From: Vallitaleaceae bacterium 9-2
GTDB taxonomy: Bacteria > Bacillota > Clostridia > Lachnospirales > Vallitaleaceae
Length of the DNA: 64,000 bases
Assembly (NCBI GenBank): GCA_038396585.1
Contig: CP121691.1
Span: 1,550,001 to 1,614,000 of the forward strand
Direction of reading: 5' to 3'
In this document: piece by piece, positions 1 to 10,700 of the stretch
How the letters are laid out: every line of letters starts with the position of its first letter
Numbering within the stretch: position 1 is the stretch's first letter
The notes under the pieces: generated by a model
What the model saw: only the letters and a program-made list of their open reading frames with translations
The model's database searches: none
What the model was told of the DNA's origin: nothing
Position numbers and translations under genes: made by a program

Positions 1-224
1 ATGAGCGAATCACAATTCAAGAAGCGCATATCCTTGGCATTCCTCTTATCGGTATCGTAGATACAAACTGTGATCCAGAAGAGATTGATTATGTAATTCC
101 TGGTAATGATGATGCAATTCGTGCGGTTAAGCTTATTACTTCAACAATGGCTAATGCTGTTATCGAAGCAAATCAAGGTGCACAAATGAATGTTGATGAA
201 GAGGCAGAAGTACCAGCTGAATAA
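1..224 (+). CDS. rpsB: 30S ribosomal protein S2, C-terminal part (partial at window start)
   Basis: The reading frame enters the window open (first full codon at base 3) and stops at 222-224. The visible about 73 residues begin [17 protein letters not shown] and continue with an IVDTNCDP segment, the conserved S2 region in which the protein packs on 16S rRNA in the small subunit. They then run through DAIRAVKLI and end in a short acidic tail typical of clostridial S2. The following gene is tsf, and rpsB-tsf is a near-universal bacterial pair. A perfect palindrome followed by Ts lies 43 bases after the stop, so the two genes may be partly uncoupled. Only the N-terminal part is missing, and it lies outside the window rather than being truncated. 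Confidence 0.95.
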   Translation, partial: ERITIQEAHILGIPLIGIVDTNCDPEEIDYVIPGNDDAIRAVKLITSTMANAVIEANQGAQMNVDEEAEVPAE

Positions 225-266
225 GTTCATAACATTTGATATCAGGTTATGTATAATATAAAACTG

Positions 267-296
267 AATGCTTCAACATATGTTGAAGCATTTTTA
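267..296 (+). terminator. Intrinsic terminator after rpsB
   Basis: Bases 267-292 form a perfect 26-base palindrome (13-bp arms, practical stem about 11 bp around AACATATGTT) followed by a TTTT run. It lies between rpsB and tsf and probably reduces read-through, as in other bacteria where tsf is expressed below rpsB. Confidence 0.7.
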
Positions 297-359
297 ATAC
301 ACATTATGTTTTTAATGGATTTTAATGAATATTAATGAATATATATGGAGGTAATGATT

Positions 360-1286
360 ATGGCAGTAACAGCAGCATTAGTAAAAGAATTACGTGAAAG
401 AACAGGCGCCGGAATGCTTGATTGTAAAAAAGCATTAACTGAGACTGACGGAAATATTGAACAAGCAATTGAAGTGTTACGTGAAAAAGGACTTGCAAAA
501 GCAGCTAAAAAAGCTGGCCGTGTTGCAGCAGAAGGTATGGTTGCGGCAAAAGTATCTGATGATCATAAATCAGCAGTTCTTGTTGAAGTTAACTCTGAAA
601 CAGACTTTGTAGCAAAAAATGAGAAGTTCCAAGTATATGTTGGACAAGTTGCTGATCAAGCAATGAAAACGACTGCAGCAGACATTGATGCTTTCTTGGC
701 AGAACAATGGATTGCAGATGAATCAAAAACAGTTCAAGATGAACTTAATGCTCAAATCGCAGTGATCGGGGAAAAACTTAGTATTCGTCGTTTTGAAAAA
801 GTAACAATCGACAATGGTGTAGTTGCTTCTTATATTCATGCTGGCGGAAAAATTGGGGTATTAGTTGAAGCTGCAACAGATGTTGTAAATGATGATGTTC
901 AAGAGGCTCTTCGTAATGTTGCTATGCAAATTGCAGCGTTGCCACCAGTATATCTTAGCCGTGATGAAGTGGATGCAGATTATATTGAATCAGAAAAAAA
1001 TATTCTTAAACAACAAGCAATTAATGAAAATCCAGATAAGCCAGAAAATATCATTGACAAGATGATTATCGGACGTTTAAATAAGCAATTAAAAGAAGTT
1101 TGTCTTCTTGATCAAACTTACGTAAAAGACAGTGATTTAACAGTGCAAAAGTACATTGATCAAGTTGGCAAGAATGCTGGTACATCAATTACATTAAAAT
1201 CTTATGTACGGTTTGAAACAGGCGAAGGTATAGAAAAGAAAGAAGAAAACTTCGCTGAAGAAGTTGCTAAACAAATGCAACAATAA
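360..1286 (+). CDS. tsf: Translation elongation factor Ts
   Basis: EF-Ts is the cytoplasmic guanine-nucleotide exchange factor that regenerates EF-Tu-GTP. The N-terminal UBA-like motif RTGAGMLDCKKAL is at residues 14-26, and the core TDFV motif that contacts EF-Tu is at residues 81-84. The 308-residue length matches full-length bacterial EF-Ts with both core subdomains and a C-terminal module. An in-frame ATG at 345 is part of the ribosome-binding sequence (ATGGAGG), so the start is placed at ATG 360, giving the standard MAVTAALVKELR N-terminus. The gene lies between rpsB and pyrH as usual, with hairpins on both sides. Confidence 0.97.
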   Translation: MAVTAALVKELRERTGAGMLDCKKALTETDGNIEQAIEVLREKGLAKAAKKAGRVAAEGMVAAKVSDDHKSAVLVEVNSETDFVAKNEKFQVYVGQVADQAMKTTAADIDAFLAEQWIADESKTVQDELNAQIAVIGEKLSIRRFEKVTIDNGVVASYIHAGGKIGVLVEAATDVVNDDVQEALRNVAMQIAALPPVYLSRDEVDADYIESEKNILKQQAINENPDKPENIIDKMIIGRLNKQLKEVCLLDQTYVKDSDLTVQKYIDQVGKNAGTSITLKSYVRFETGEGIEKKEENFAEEVAKQMQQ

Positions 1287-1310
1287 TTTGAACTGAAATT
1301 GTTGTCTTAG

Positions 1311-1340
1311 AGGAAGCACCTTGGTGTTTCCTTTAATTTT
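1311..1340 (+). terminator. Probable terminator after tsf
   Basis: A 10-bp stem (AGGAAGCACC with GGTGTTTCCT, one G-T pair) and a very short loop are followed by CTTTAATTTT. It lies 24 bases beyond the tsf stop. The T tract is interrupted, so termination may be partial and pyrH may be reached by read-through. Confidence 0.6.
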
Positions 1341-1390
1341 ATCTAGTAATATTGTAGGAATTATGATAAATTATAAATGTGAGGTGTACG

Positions 1391-2095
1391 ATGGAAAAGA
1401 CCCAAAAAGTGTTATTAAAATTAAGTGGAGAAGCCCTTTCAGGAGAGGCTGGAAAAAGCTTTTCTGAAAAAAATGTACTTGAAGTTGCAAGACAGGTGAA
1501 AGAACTCGTAGCCAAAGGTATTCAAGTTGGTATTGTTATCGGAGGCGGAAATTTTTGGCGAGGTCGGACCAGTGAAAATATGGACCGAACAAAAGCAGAC
1601 CAAATTGGAATGTTGGCAACGGTTATGAATTGTCTATATGCAGCTGAAGTCTTTAGAACCCTTGATTTAAAAACACTTGTAATGACTCCTTTTAAAGTAG
1701 GGCAGATGACAGTAGAATTTGACAAAGACTTATGTATGGAAAAACAAGAAGAAGGGGTTGTCACTTTTTTTGCCGGAGGCTTAGGGCATCCATATTTTTC
1801 AACGGACACAACAGCAGCATTACGTGCAATTGAAACAGAATGTGATATAATATTATTAGCAAAGAATATTGATGGTGTCTATGACTCAGATCCGAACACA
1901 AATGCAAATGCTACTAAATATGATCGCATTTCGTTAAAAGAAGTAATTGACCAAGAGTTGCAAGTTATGGATTTAACAGCAGCAATTATGTGCTTAGAGC
2001 ATAAAATCAATATGAAAGTTTTCTATCTAAATGATCAAGATAGTATTATCAACGCAATGAACGGTCAAAATAAGGGTACTTTAGTATACGTATAA
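1391..2095 (+). CDS. pyrH: UMP kinase
   Basis: The enzyme phosphorylates UMP to UDP with ATP in pyrimidine nucleotide synthesis; bacterial UMP kinases are hexamers of the amino-acid-kinase fold. Visible motifs are KLSGEAL near residue 10 (phosphate binding), the glycine-rich GGGNFWRGR segment, and the nucleotide-binding stretch containing DGVYDSDP. The 234-residue length is normal. A longer frame opens with GTG at 1379, but the ATG at 1391 sits just after a GAGGTG ribosome-binding site and gives the conserved N-terminus, so it is preferred. The gene is 15 bases upstream of frr and probably cotranscribed with it. Confidence 0.96.
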   Translation: MEKTQKVLLKLSGEALSGEAGKSFSEKNVLEVARQVKELVAKGIQVGIVIGGGNFWRGRTSENMDRTKADQIGMLATVMNCLYAAEVFRTLDLKTLVMTPFKVGQMTVEFDKDLCMEKQEEGVVTFFAGGLGHPYFSTDTTAALRAIETECDIILLAKNIDGVYDSDPNTNANATKYDRISLKEVIDQELQVMDLTAAIMCLEHKINMKVFYLNDQDSIINAMNGQNKGTLVYV

Positions 2096-2110
2096 TTTAG
2101 GAGGATATTT

Positions 2111-2665
2111 ATGGAGACAGTATTAAAAGAATATCAAGGGAAAATGGAAAAAACAATCCATGTGCTTGAGGAGGAATTTAATAGCATTCGTGCTGGTCGT
2201 GCAAACCCTCATGTACTTGATCAAATCAAAGTAGATTATTATGGACAACCATCATCGTTAAATCAAGTGGGTAACATTAGTGTTCCAGAGCCACGTTTGC
2301 TACAGATTCAACCATGGGACAAGACAATGTTGGCGGAAATTGAAAAAGCTATTAATATGTCAGACATTGGTATACATCCTCAAAATGATGGAACATGCAT
2401 CCGTCTATCTTTTCCGGAGTTGACTGAAGAACGACGTAAAGAACTGACAAAAGACGTGAAGAAAAAAGGGGAAGATGCAAAAATTGCTATTCGAAATGTT
2501 CGAAGAGATGCAAATGACCACTTTAAGCGTGAAGAAAAAGCAAGCAACATTACAGAAGATGATTTAAAAGAACTTGAAGATAAGGTTCAAACACTTACGG
2601 ATAAATTTATCAAAAAAATTGATGACCATGTTGCAAAGAAAAGCGAAGAAATCTTAAAAGTATAA
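2111..2665 (+). CDS. frr: Ribosome recycling factor
   Basis: The protein splits post-termination 70S ribosomes together with EF-G. At 184 residues it has the full family length. It shows the conserved FNSIRAGRANPHVLD segment near residues 23-37, the PEPRLLQIQPWD segment of the head domain, and LTEERRKELTK leading into the long helical C-terminus. An AGGAGG site precedes ATG 2111 at good spacing. The order pyrH-frr-uppS is the common bacterial arrangement and suggests one operon. Confidence 0.97.
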   Translation: METVLKEYQGKMEKTIHVLEEEFNSIRAGRANPHVLDQIKVDYYGQPSSLNQVGNISVPEPRLLQIQPWDKTMLAEIEKAINMSDIGIHPQNDGTCIRLSFPELTEERRKELTKDVKKKGEDAKIAIRNVRRDANDHFKREEKASNITEDDLKELEDKVQTLTDKFIKKIDDHVAKKSEEILKV

Positions 2666-2671
2666 AATAAG

Positions 2672-2687
2672 CCCCTCGAAAGAGGGG
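2672..2687 (+). other. GC-rich GAAA-tetraloop hairpin between frr and uppS
   Basis: A perfect 6-bp stem CCCCTC/GAGGGG is capped by GAAA, a GNRA tetraloop. No T tract follows (ATATTACTT), so it is not a standard terminator. It could be an mRNA-processing or stability element, or a partial attenuator separating translation-factor and isoprenoid genes. Confidence 0.5.
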
Positions 2688-2715
2688 ATATTACTTATGT
2701 TCTAGAGGTGAGAAG

Positions 2716-3450
2716 ATGGTGCCAAAACATATTGCATTAATTATGGATGGGAATGGACGCTGGGCAAAGTCAAAGGGCAAGCCCCGTACTTTTGGTCACA
2801 AACAAGGGAGCGAAACACTTAAGCAAATTTGTAAAGATGCGTATGACCTCGGAATTAAATACGTTACAGTTTATGCTTTTTCAACAGAAAACTGGCGACG
2901 TTCAAAAGAAGAGGTTTCTTTTTTAATGGGCTTATTGCGGCAGTATTTAAAAGAAAGTATACGAAATTCTCAAGAAAACAATATGCGGGTTCGTGTAATT
3001 GGACGACGAAGTGACTTAGATGATGATATTGTTCAAGCTATAGAAGCTTTGGAAGATGCCTCAAAAGATTTTGATGGGCTACAGCTACAAATTGCACTTA
3101 ATTATGGTGGAAGAGATGAGATCTTACGTGGTGTACACGGTGTGTTTCAACACCTTATTGATGCAGATGCGACGCAAGAGATTTCAAAAAAAGATTTATT
3201 ACTAGCAATGCAAGAATTAGATGAAGATAAATTTGCATACTATTTGGATACGGTAGGAATTCCTGATCCCGAACTATTGATTCGAACGAGCGGTGAACTG
3301 CGTACAAGCAACTTCTTGCTCTGGCAATTGGCTTACACGGAGTTTTATATTTCCGATGTATTATGGCCGGATTTTAATAAGGCAGAGTTAATAAAAGCTA
3401 TTGATGCATATAATCGAAGAGAACGACGATTTGGAGGGGCAAAAAAATGA
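2716..3450 (+). CDS. uppS: Isoprenyl transferase (undecaprenyl diphosphate synthase)
   Basis: The cis-prenyltransferase condenses isopentenyl diphosphate units onto farnesyl diphosphate, making the C55 lipid carrier for peptidoglycan and other wall polymers. The N-terminus carries HIALIMDGNGRWA with catalytic Asp11. The C-terminal signature ELLIRTSGELRTSNFLLWQ is present, with Leu-Arg-Thr where many homologues have Gln-Arg-Leu. The 244-residue length is normal. ATG 2716 follows a GAGGTGAGA ribosome-binding site. Its stop overlaps the cdsA start by four bases (ATGA), indicating translational coupling. Confidence 0.96.
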   Translation: MVPKHIALIMDGNGRWAKSKGKPRTFGHKQGSETLKQICKDAYDLGIKYVTVYAFSTENWRRSKEEVSFLMGLLRQYLKESIRNSQENNMRVRVIGRRSDLDDDIVQAIEALEDASKDFDGLQLQIALNYGGRDEILRGVHGVFQHLIDADATQEISKKDLLLAMQELDEDKFAYYLDTVGIPDPELLIRTSGELRTSNFLLWQLAYTEFYISDVLWPDFNKAELIKAIDAYNRRERRFGGAKK

Positions 3451-4256
3451 AGACACGTATATTATCTGCAATAGTTGCACTGCCTATTGTTATTTTGCCT
3501 CTTTATTTTGGGGGTTGGTTGACTACAGCCTTGATCTTGATTGCAATTTCCATTGGATTGTGGGAATTTAATCGGGCATTTAAGATGAATGAAGGGTTTA
3601 TTTATGGGCTTCAACTTGTGATGACAGTAGGGCTTTTTATTTTACAGCAACAACAGCGCTTGGAATATGTGTTCGTAAGCTTGGTGTTAATGGTTATATT
3701 ACCCTTTATTTATTATATTGTATGCTATCCAAAAGTTGAACTGCAAACAATTTTTATTGGAATGATTGGATACCTATATATATCCGTTATGATGAGCCAT
3801 ATTGTCCTGGTTCGTAACATGGAACAATATGGACATATTCTTATATGGCTAATATTACTTATATCTTTTGGAAGTGATACATTTGCCTATTTTTCAGGTG
3901 TCTTTTTAGGGAAACATAAGTTAGCTCCAAAACTAAGTCCTAATAAAACTATTGAAGGTGCCATTGGGGGAATTCTCGGTTCGGGGATTTTAACGACACT
4001 GTATACCTTCTTTTTATCATATACAAATACAGATATCAAAATGCATCATTTTATCGGATTTGCATTAATGGGTGTTATTGGGTCGATTTTTGGACAGTTT
4101 GGAGATATGGCTGCTTCTGCAATGAAAAGAGTGACAAAAATTAAAGACTTCGGTACACTAATCCCGGGACATGGAGGGATTGTTGACCGTATGGATAGTA
4201 TTATTTTTGTTGCGCCGTTTGTGTATTATGCATCAATGCTAATTTTATCCATGTAA
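3447..4256 (+). CDS. cdsA: Phosphatidate cytidylyltransferase (CDP-diglyceride synthase)
   Basis: This integral membrane enzyme makes CDP-diacylglycerol from CTP and phosphatidic acid, the entry point to phospholipid synthesis. The 269 residues include several hydrophobic helices, and the C-terminal family signature is clear: AMKRVTKIKDF followed by the PGHGGIVDRMD segment, which holds the metal-binding aspartates. The start overlaps the uppS stop, so the pair is coupled. About 70 bases without an obvious terminator separate it from dxr. Confidence 0.95.
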   Translation: MKTRILSAIVALPIVILPLYFGGWLTTALILIAISIGLWEFNRAFKMNEGFIYGLQLVMTVGLFILQQQQRLEYVFVSLVLMVILPFIYYIVCYPKVELQTIFIGMIGYLYISVMMSHIVLVRNMEQYGHILIWLILLISFGSDTFAYFSGVFLGKHKLAPKLSPNKTIEGAIGGILGSGILTTLYTFFLSYTNTDIKMHHFIGFALMGVIGSIFGQFGDMAASAMKRVTKIKDFGTLIPGHGGIVDRMDSIIFVAPFVYYASMLILSM

Positions 4257-4326
4257 ATGCACTGGATTATATGCTATCCAAATAGACATTACATAGGAAT
4301 TATAGGATAAAGAAGATGAGGTAAAG

Positions 4327-5502
4327 ATGAGAAAAAAAATTGGAATACTAGGCTCAACAGGCTCTATTGGTGTACAAACGCTTGAAGTCATTGATTTACA
4401 TGATACGTTTGAAGTGATTGCATTAACGGCAAATACCAATGTGGATCGGTTGTTTGAGCAATGTCAAAAATATAAACCAAAGCTTGTATCCGTTATGGAG
4501 TTTGAAAGTTATAAAAAGCTATGTCAACGACTAGAGCAAGAGAGCGATTTGGATATTGAGGTTCTTCACGGTATGGAAGGATTGATTGCGGCTGCAACAC
4601 ATCAAGAGATGGATATTTTGGTGACGGCAGTTGTTGGAATGATAGGGTTGGTCCCAACGATTGAAGCGATTAAAGCCCATAAAACAATAGCTCTAGCTAA
4701 CAAGGAAACACTAGTAACAGCAGGTGAAATCATTATGCCTTTGGCAAAGGCCAATAAGGTGGATATTTTACCGGTTGATAGTGAACATTCTGCAATTTAT
4801 CAAGCGTTACAGGGAAATTTATACACTAAGATTGAAAAAATAATTTTGACAGCTTCAGGAGGTCCTTTTCGAGGAAAGGATAGCCAGGCATTGAAAAAAA
4901 TGTCTATTGAAGAAGCATTGAAGCATCCGAATTGGGAGATGGGTGCCAAAATTACGATTGATTCGTCAACTATGATGAATAAAGGGCTTGAGGTTATTGA
5001 AGCAAAGTGGCTATTTGATGTCAAGCCGGAACAAATTGAAGTTATCGTTCACCCGGAAAGTATTGTGCATTCGATGGTGCAATACATTGATGGTTCAGTT
5101 ATGGCACAACTTGGCGTGCCGGATATGCGATTGCCAATACAATATGCATTATTTGAAACGCAACGAGAATCAATGCCTTATGAACGATTGGATCTAATAA
5201 AATTACAGCATTTAACATTTGAAAAACCGGACATGGATACATTTCGATGCTTAAAATTAGCATATATAGCGTTAGAATATGGAGGCGTAATACCAACGGT
5301 TCTTAATGCGGCTAATGAGTATATTGTATCTTTGTGTTTAAATAGAAAAATTCAATATTATAAAATTGCCGAGTACATAGAAGAAGTCATGAATGCATAT
5401 ATTAAAGAGTGCTATGATTCTAAGTTAGAATTGACGTTAGAACAGATTTTAGATGCCCAAAAGTGGGTGGAAAATTATATTGAAAGCAGGTGGCATACAT
5501 GA
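4327..5502 (+). CDS. dxr: 1-deoxy-D-xylulose 5-phosphate reductoisomerase
   Basis: The enzyme converts DXP to 2-C-methyl-D-erythritol 4-phosphate with NADPH, the committed step of the MEP isoprenoid pathway. It carries the N-terminal dinucleotide-binding motif GSTGSIGVQTLEV, the SGGPFRG loop, and the HPNWEMGAKITIDSSTMMN block holding metal and substrate residues. The 391-residue length fits the family. The start ATG follows AAGATGAGGTAAAG. It overlaps rseP by four bases. Together with uppS and ispG this run supplies precursors for the undecaprenyl carrier. Confidence 0.96.
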   Translation: MRKKIGILGSTGSIGVQTLEVIDLHDTFEVIALTANTNVDRLFEQCQKYKPKLVSVMEFESYKKLCQRLEQESDLDIEVLHGMEGLIAAATHQEMDILVTAVVGMIGLVPTIEAIKAHKTIALANKETLVTAGEIIMPLAKANKVDILPVDSEHSAIYQALQGNLYTKIEKIILTASGGPFRGKDSQALKKMSIEEALKHPNWEMGAKITIDSSTMMNKGLEVIEAKWLFDVKPEQIEVIVHPESIVHSMVQYIDGSVMAQLGVPDMRLPIQYALFETQRESMPYERLDLIKLQHLTFEKPDMDTFRCLKLAYIALEYGGVIPTVLNAANEYIVSLCLNRKIQYYKIAEYIEEVMNAYIKECYDSKLELTLEQILDAQKWVENYIESRWHT

Positions 5503-6602
5503 GTATTATTTTAGCATTATTTGTCTTTAGTTTTATTGTTTTTGTTCATGAATTTGGACATTATATATTTGCCCGACGAGGTGGCATTGCGGTGGAAGAA
5601 TTTGCAATAGGGATGGGACCTAAGCTTTTTGGGTTTGAAAGAAAAGGAACACAGTGGACCATTCGTTTGCTTCCTATTGGCGGATTTTGCCGTATGCATG
5701 GCGAAGATGGACAAGAAAGCCAAGAAATCGAAGACACACAAAATAAAAAAGAACTCAATGGGGGCGCATTTTACGAGAAATCGGTGGGTGTGAGGATTTC
5801 GACTATTTTTGGTGGCCCTTTATTTAATTTCATATTAGCGTTGTTGTTTTCATTTATTTATATCGGAATGACCACAACATATTCTAATGTGATAAGTGAA
5901 GTTCCCGAACAATTACCGGCATATGAGGCTGGGATTCGCCCGGGAGATGAAATTATATCCATTGATGGACATCGGATTCTACGCTCAACAGAAGCTAGAA
6001 TCTATATAAATATGCCCGCAGGAGACCCTCTAGATGTCAAGGTTCGACGTACTGAAAATGGAGATAAGAAAATACTGAATTTTACAGTTATTCCCCATGT
6101 GATCGAGCTAGATGAGACGGTTCCGCCAGAAGAAAGTGACAACTATTATGTCATCGGGGTCAACTATGAAAAAGTATCTAAAAATATATTGACAATTATA
6201 AAATATGGTGTATTAGAAGCAGCTTCTTGGATTAAAATCGTATTTTATTCTTTAGGTTTACTTGTTACAGGAGAAGTTTCTATGACCGCATTATCAGGTC
6301 CGGTGGCTATTGTTGATGAATTTAGTACAGGATATGAAGCGAGCTTAGCATATGGTATAAAAGCCGTTATTTCAAATATTGCATTTTTCATTGTATTACT
6401 AAGTGCAAACTTAGGTGTAATGAATTTATTGCCGATTCCGGCTTTAGATGGCGGACGTTTAATTTTTCTCTTCATAGAAGGTGTTCGTGGAAAGCCGTTA
6501 GCTCCGGATAAAGAAGGGTTTGTACATTTTATCGGTTTTGCTTTATTGATGTTGTTGATGGTCTTCGTGTTATTTAATGATATTCAGCGGTTGTTTAATT
6601 AA
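5499..6602 (+). CDS. rseP: RIP metalloprotease (site-2 protease, RseP/RasP family)
   Basis: This membrane zinc protease performs intramembrane cleavage of anti-sigma factors and signal-peptide remnants. The zinc motif HEFGH lies at residues 17-21 inside the first membrane helix. A PDZ domain follows at roughly residues 110-190, and the second catalytic motif, in the [12 protein letters not shown] segment, lies near the C-terminus. An in-frame GTG at 5490 exists, but ATG 5499 is correctly spaced after CAGGTGG and overlaps the dxr stop as ATGA, so it is chosen, giving 367 residues. This is shorter than B. subtilis RasP but within the clostridial range. Confidence 0.94.
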   Translation: MSIILALFVFSFIVFVHEFGHYIFARRGGIAVEEFAIGMGPKLFGFERKGTQWTIRLLPIGGFCRMHGEDGQESQEIEDTQNKKELNGGAFYEKSVGVRISTIFGGPLFNFILALLFSFIYIGMTTTYSNVISEVPEQLPAYEAGIRPGDEIISIDGHRILRSTEARIYINMPAGDPLDVKVRRTENGDKKILNFTVIPHVIELDETVPPEESDNYYVIGVNYEKVSKNILTIIKYGVLEAASWIKIVFYSLGLLVTGEVSMTALSGPVAIVDEFSTGYEASLAYGIKAVISNIAFFIVLLSANLGVMNLLPIPALDGGRLIFLFIEGVRGKPLAPDKEGFVHFIGFALLMLLMVFVLFNDIQRLFN

Positions 6603-6625
6603 GAGTTGTCGGGAGGCTGATTCAA

Positions 6626-7690
6626 GTGGTTTTAAGAGATGAAACACGAAAAATTAAAATTGGTGATAAATATATTGGTGGAGGAAGTCCTATAGCTATC
6701 CAAAGTATGACCAACACCAAAACAGAAGATGTTGAAAAAACAGTAGCTCAAATTATTGCGCTTGAAGAAGCGGGATGTGATATTGTGCGAGTGGCAGTGC
6801 CAACAATGGAAGCGGCACAAGCAATTTCAAAAATTAAAGCTCAGATTCACATACCCCTTGTTGCCGATATTCATTTTGACTATCGATTAGCGCTTGAATG
6901 TGTTCGCCGTGGCATTGATAAAATCCGTATCAATCCGGGGAACATTGGGAGCCAAGAGCGTATTAAGGAAGTGGTTGATGCGTGTAGGGAACATAAAATA
7001 CCGATTCGAATTGGGGTAAATGGCGGGTCCCTTGAAAAACATATCCTAGAAAAGTATAAGCACCCAACAGCAGAGGCGCTTGTAGAAAGCGCTTTGTATC
7101 ATGTTCGAATTTTGGAGTCAATGGATTTTTATGATATAGCCATTTCAATTAAATCATCGGATGTATTGACAGCTGTAGAAGCTTATGAACGCATGGCGGA
7201 TGCAGTAAGCTATCCGTTGCACTTGGGTATTACTGAAGCTGGAACTAGAGAAAGTGGAACCATCAAATCTTCAGTTGGTTTAGGGGTTATGCTTTCAAAG
7301 GGGATTGGAGATACATTAAGAGTCTCCTTAACGAGTGACCCGGTAGATGAAATTCACGTAGCAAGAAAAATATTACAAAGTTTAAACCTATATCCAAGTC
7401 AGATTGAATTTATCTCTTGTCCGACATGTGGACGAACTTCAATCGACCTCATACGCATAGCCAGTGAAGTGGAAGAACGCCTGGCTCATATTAAGGTGCC
7501 CATCAAAGTGGCGGTTATGGGATGTGCAGTTAATGGACCAGGAGAAGCTAGAGAAGCTGATATTGGTATTGCTGGTGGCAATGGTGTGGGTCTGATTTTT
7601 AAAAAAGGAAAAATCATAGGAAAAGTTCCAGAGGATGAACTGGTGGAGGCATTAATCAAAGAAATAAATGTAATGATCGACAAAGTATAG
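6626..7690 (+). CDS. ispG: 4-hydroxy-3-methylbut-2-enyl diphosphate synthase (GcpE)
   Basis: This [4Fe-4S] enzyme converts MEcPP to HMBPP in the penultimate MEP-pathway step. The N-terminal TIM barrel contains [15 protein letters not shown] and IRINPGNIG. The iron-sulfur domain carries [11 protein letters not shown] and then [10 protein letters not shown], supplying the three cluster cysteines. The start is GTG 6626, nine bases after GGGAGG. The 354-residue length is typical of Firmicutes. It follows rseP by 23 bases and probably shares the dxr-rseP transcript. Confidence 0.96.
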   Translation: MVLRDETRKIKIGDKYIGGGSPIAIQSMTNTKTEDVEKTVAQIIALEEAGCDIVRVAVPTMEAAQAISKIKAQIHIPLVADIHFDYRLALECVRRGIDKIRINPGNIGSQERIKEVVDACREHKIPIRIGVNGGSLEKHILEKYKHPTAEALVESALYHVRILESMDFYDIAISIKSSDVLTAVEAYERMADAVSYPLHLGITEAGTRESGTIKSSVGLGVMLSKGIGDTLRVSLTSDPVDEIHVARKILQSLNLYPSQIEFISCPTCGRTSIDLIRIASEVEERLAHIKVPIKVAVMGCAVNGPGEAREADIGIAGGNGVGLIFKKGKIIGKVPEDELVEALIKEINVMIDKV

Positions 7691-7702
7691 AAGGTGAGCG
7701 TA

Positions 7703-10700
7703 GTGAGGAAAAATTTATTTGATGTATTTGAAGGATTAATTGTAAGTCCAGAAAGTCAAAGTTATGTAAAAGATGCAATGGTTTCTTCAATTGTGATGAA
7801 TAAGGAGCAAGGGACAGTCAGTATTTCCCTTGCTCTCACTACGATTATCCCTGCACAATATATTGAGCACTTAGAAGAAGCCATTTACCGACACTTGGGT
7901 TATCCAGAAGGTATAGCAATTCATATTAATGAGTCCTATCAATTGAATTATGAGTTGTCTTTAAAAGATTTGTATAAAGCATTTGAAGAAGGTTTACTAT
8001 ATAATCTTAAAAAAATCAACCCAGTTGGTGCTGCGGTTATTCGTAGTTCACAAGTAGATATCGGTGAAGCTGACCTAGTGTATCAGGTGAATAAGACAGG
8101 ATATCACTATATTAAAGATTTAAGCTTTGATGAAAAAATTGCAGTAATGTTTAAGCAGAAGTTTGACCGAACGATTGATATAGAAATCCTTGAAGATGAT
8201 GCAAATAGCCATATGTATCAAGAATTTATCCGTAATCGGGATTTGGAACAAAAGAATTTATTGAAAAAAAGAGACCGACATCTTCATATCGAAGAAAAAA
8301 TAGTCATTCAAGAAGAAGATATTACCCAAGAAACATACGAAAATTTAATTCTAGGGAAAAAACCTATTGTTGGTGAAGTATTAAAATTGAAAAATTTTGA
8401 TGAAGACACGACATATGCAAATATTGATGTTCAAGTCATTAGTAAACCCGATGCAAGGGAGCTTCGCGGGGGTAAGATGATTATGAAGTTTGATGTGACC
8501 GATTTTACGGACTCGATATCGGCAAAAGTTTTCGTGGAAAAGGATGACTATCCACGCGTCGAAGCTAATGTCAAAAAAAATAGTACGCTTCGTATACGTG
8601 GGCTATACAAATATGATGACTATGATCGTGCTAGAGTTTTTTTTGTCAATACAATCGAAACGATTGAAGCCAATCTTAAGATACAACGTAAGGATAATGC
8701 CAAAGAAAAACGTGTTGAGTTACACCTACATACACAAATGAGTGATATGGATGGGGTGATGAGTGTAAAAGACGGTATTAACCAAGCGATTGCATGGGGA
8801 CACAAAGCCATAGCTATCACCGATCATGGTGTCGTACAAGGGTATACAGATGCCTTCCATTGCGTACATGATGACAATATAAAGGTGCTCTATGGTGTTG
8901 AAGCTTATTTGATTGATGATCAAAAACCTGTAGGTTATCATCTGGACAATCGTTCCTTTGATGATGTGTTGATTGTTTTTGATATCGAGACAACAGGACT
9001 TCGGGCTCAGAAAGATCAGTTCACAGAGATTGGTGCCGTCAAAATAAAAAATGGAAAGATTGTCGATCGATTTTCTGAATTTGTCAATCCGGGTGTGTCG
9101 ATACCTCAACATATTCAAGAATTGACCCATATAACTAATGATACGGTAAAAGATGCACCACCGATTGAAGTTGTATTGCCTCAGTTTGTTGAATTTTGTG
9201 AAGGGGGAATTCTTGTTGCGCAAAATGCAGACTTTGATATGAGTTTTATTATTCATGCAATGCGTAACCTGGGCATTGACGAGCAGTTCACATATATAGA
9301 CACCCTAGAAATTGCTCGGCGCTTGTTTCCGGATTTGAAAAATTATCGTCTTAATACATTGGCGGAAGCTCTTGAAGTCAGACTAGTGCAACACCACCGT
9401 GCTGTGTACGATGCAGAGGCAACCGCAGGAATTTTGATTAAACTGATAGATATTCTTCGAAGTAAGGGTGTTGAGCGAATGAAGGATTTTCACACATTCG
9501 AAAAACAATACTTTGCAAGTTATAAGAAGTTAAGGCCATCACATGCGATAATTTTGTGTAAAAATAGAGAAGGGCTTAGAAATATGTATAAACTCATCTC
9601 TTATTCTCATACAGAAACTTTTTTCAAGCGTCCGTTGATTAGCAAGACAATGCTTGATAAACATCGTGAAGGGCTTGTATTAGGCTCGGCGTGTGAGGCG
9701 GGTGAGTTGTATCCACTTGTGCTTGAAGGACGCTCAGATGAGGCGATAAAGCGTATTATTGACTATTATGACTATTTGGAGATCCAACCGTCAGGTAACA
9801 ATGCGTTTATGATTGAAAATGGTAAAGTCAAAGATATCAAAGAAATCGAGGAAGTCAATCGACAAATTTGTGAACTAGGAGAGGCGAACAACAAACTGGT
9901 TGTAGCCACTTGTGATGTGCATTTTTTAAATCCTGAAGATGAAGTCTATCGACGGATTTTAATGGCTGGTAAAGGATTTAAAGATGCGGATAACCAGCCG
10001 CCGTTATATTTTAGAACAACCAATGAAATGCTTAGTGAGTTTGAGTATCTTGGTGAAGAAAAAGCCTTTGAAGTAGTGGTGACCAATACCAATCTTATTG
10101 CAGATTCACTTGAGTATATTGAGCCGGTTGAGCGAGATAAGTATCCACCGGTCATTGAAGGTTCAGAAAAAGAACTGGAAGAGATGTGTTATGCTAAGGC
10201 AAAAGCCATCTATGGCGAGCCACTTCCTGAGGTTGTCCAAGAACGCCTGGACCGTGAGCTTAACTCCATTATTAGCAACGGTTTTGCGGTTATGTATATT
10301 ATCTCTCAAAAGTTGGTAAAAAAATCCAATGATGACGGATACCTTGTTGGTTCAAGAGGTTCAGTTGGTTCTTCCTTTGTTGCAACCATGTCAGGTATCA
10401 CAGAAGTAAACCCATTATCGCCCCATTATGTGTGTCAAGAATGTAAATACAGCGATTTTGAATCTGAAGAAGTGAAAAAATATGCCGGAAGTTCAGGGGT
10501 TGATATGCCAGATAAAACCTGTCCAAAATGCGGTGCTCAATTATTAAAAGAAGGCCATGACATTCCCTTTGAAACGTTTCTTGGATTTAAGGGAAATAAG
10601 GAGCCGGATATTGACCTGAACTTTTCTGGGGAATATCAGGCCAAAGCACATAAATATACAGAAGTTCTCTTTGGAGAAGGTCATGTATTTAAAGCGGGGA

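Noticed and set aside
2672-2687. Intrinsic terminator between frr and uppS
   Set aside because: The hairpin is perfect, but no T run follows, so it is recorded as an RNA hairpin of unknown role.
8726-9256. 176-residue minus-strand open frame inside polC
   Set aside because: It lies opposite the PHP/exonuclease coding region, whose conserved motifs are on the plus strand; its composition is that of a shadow frame.
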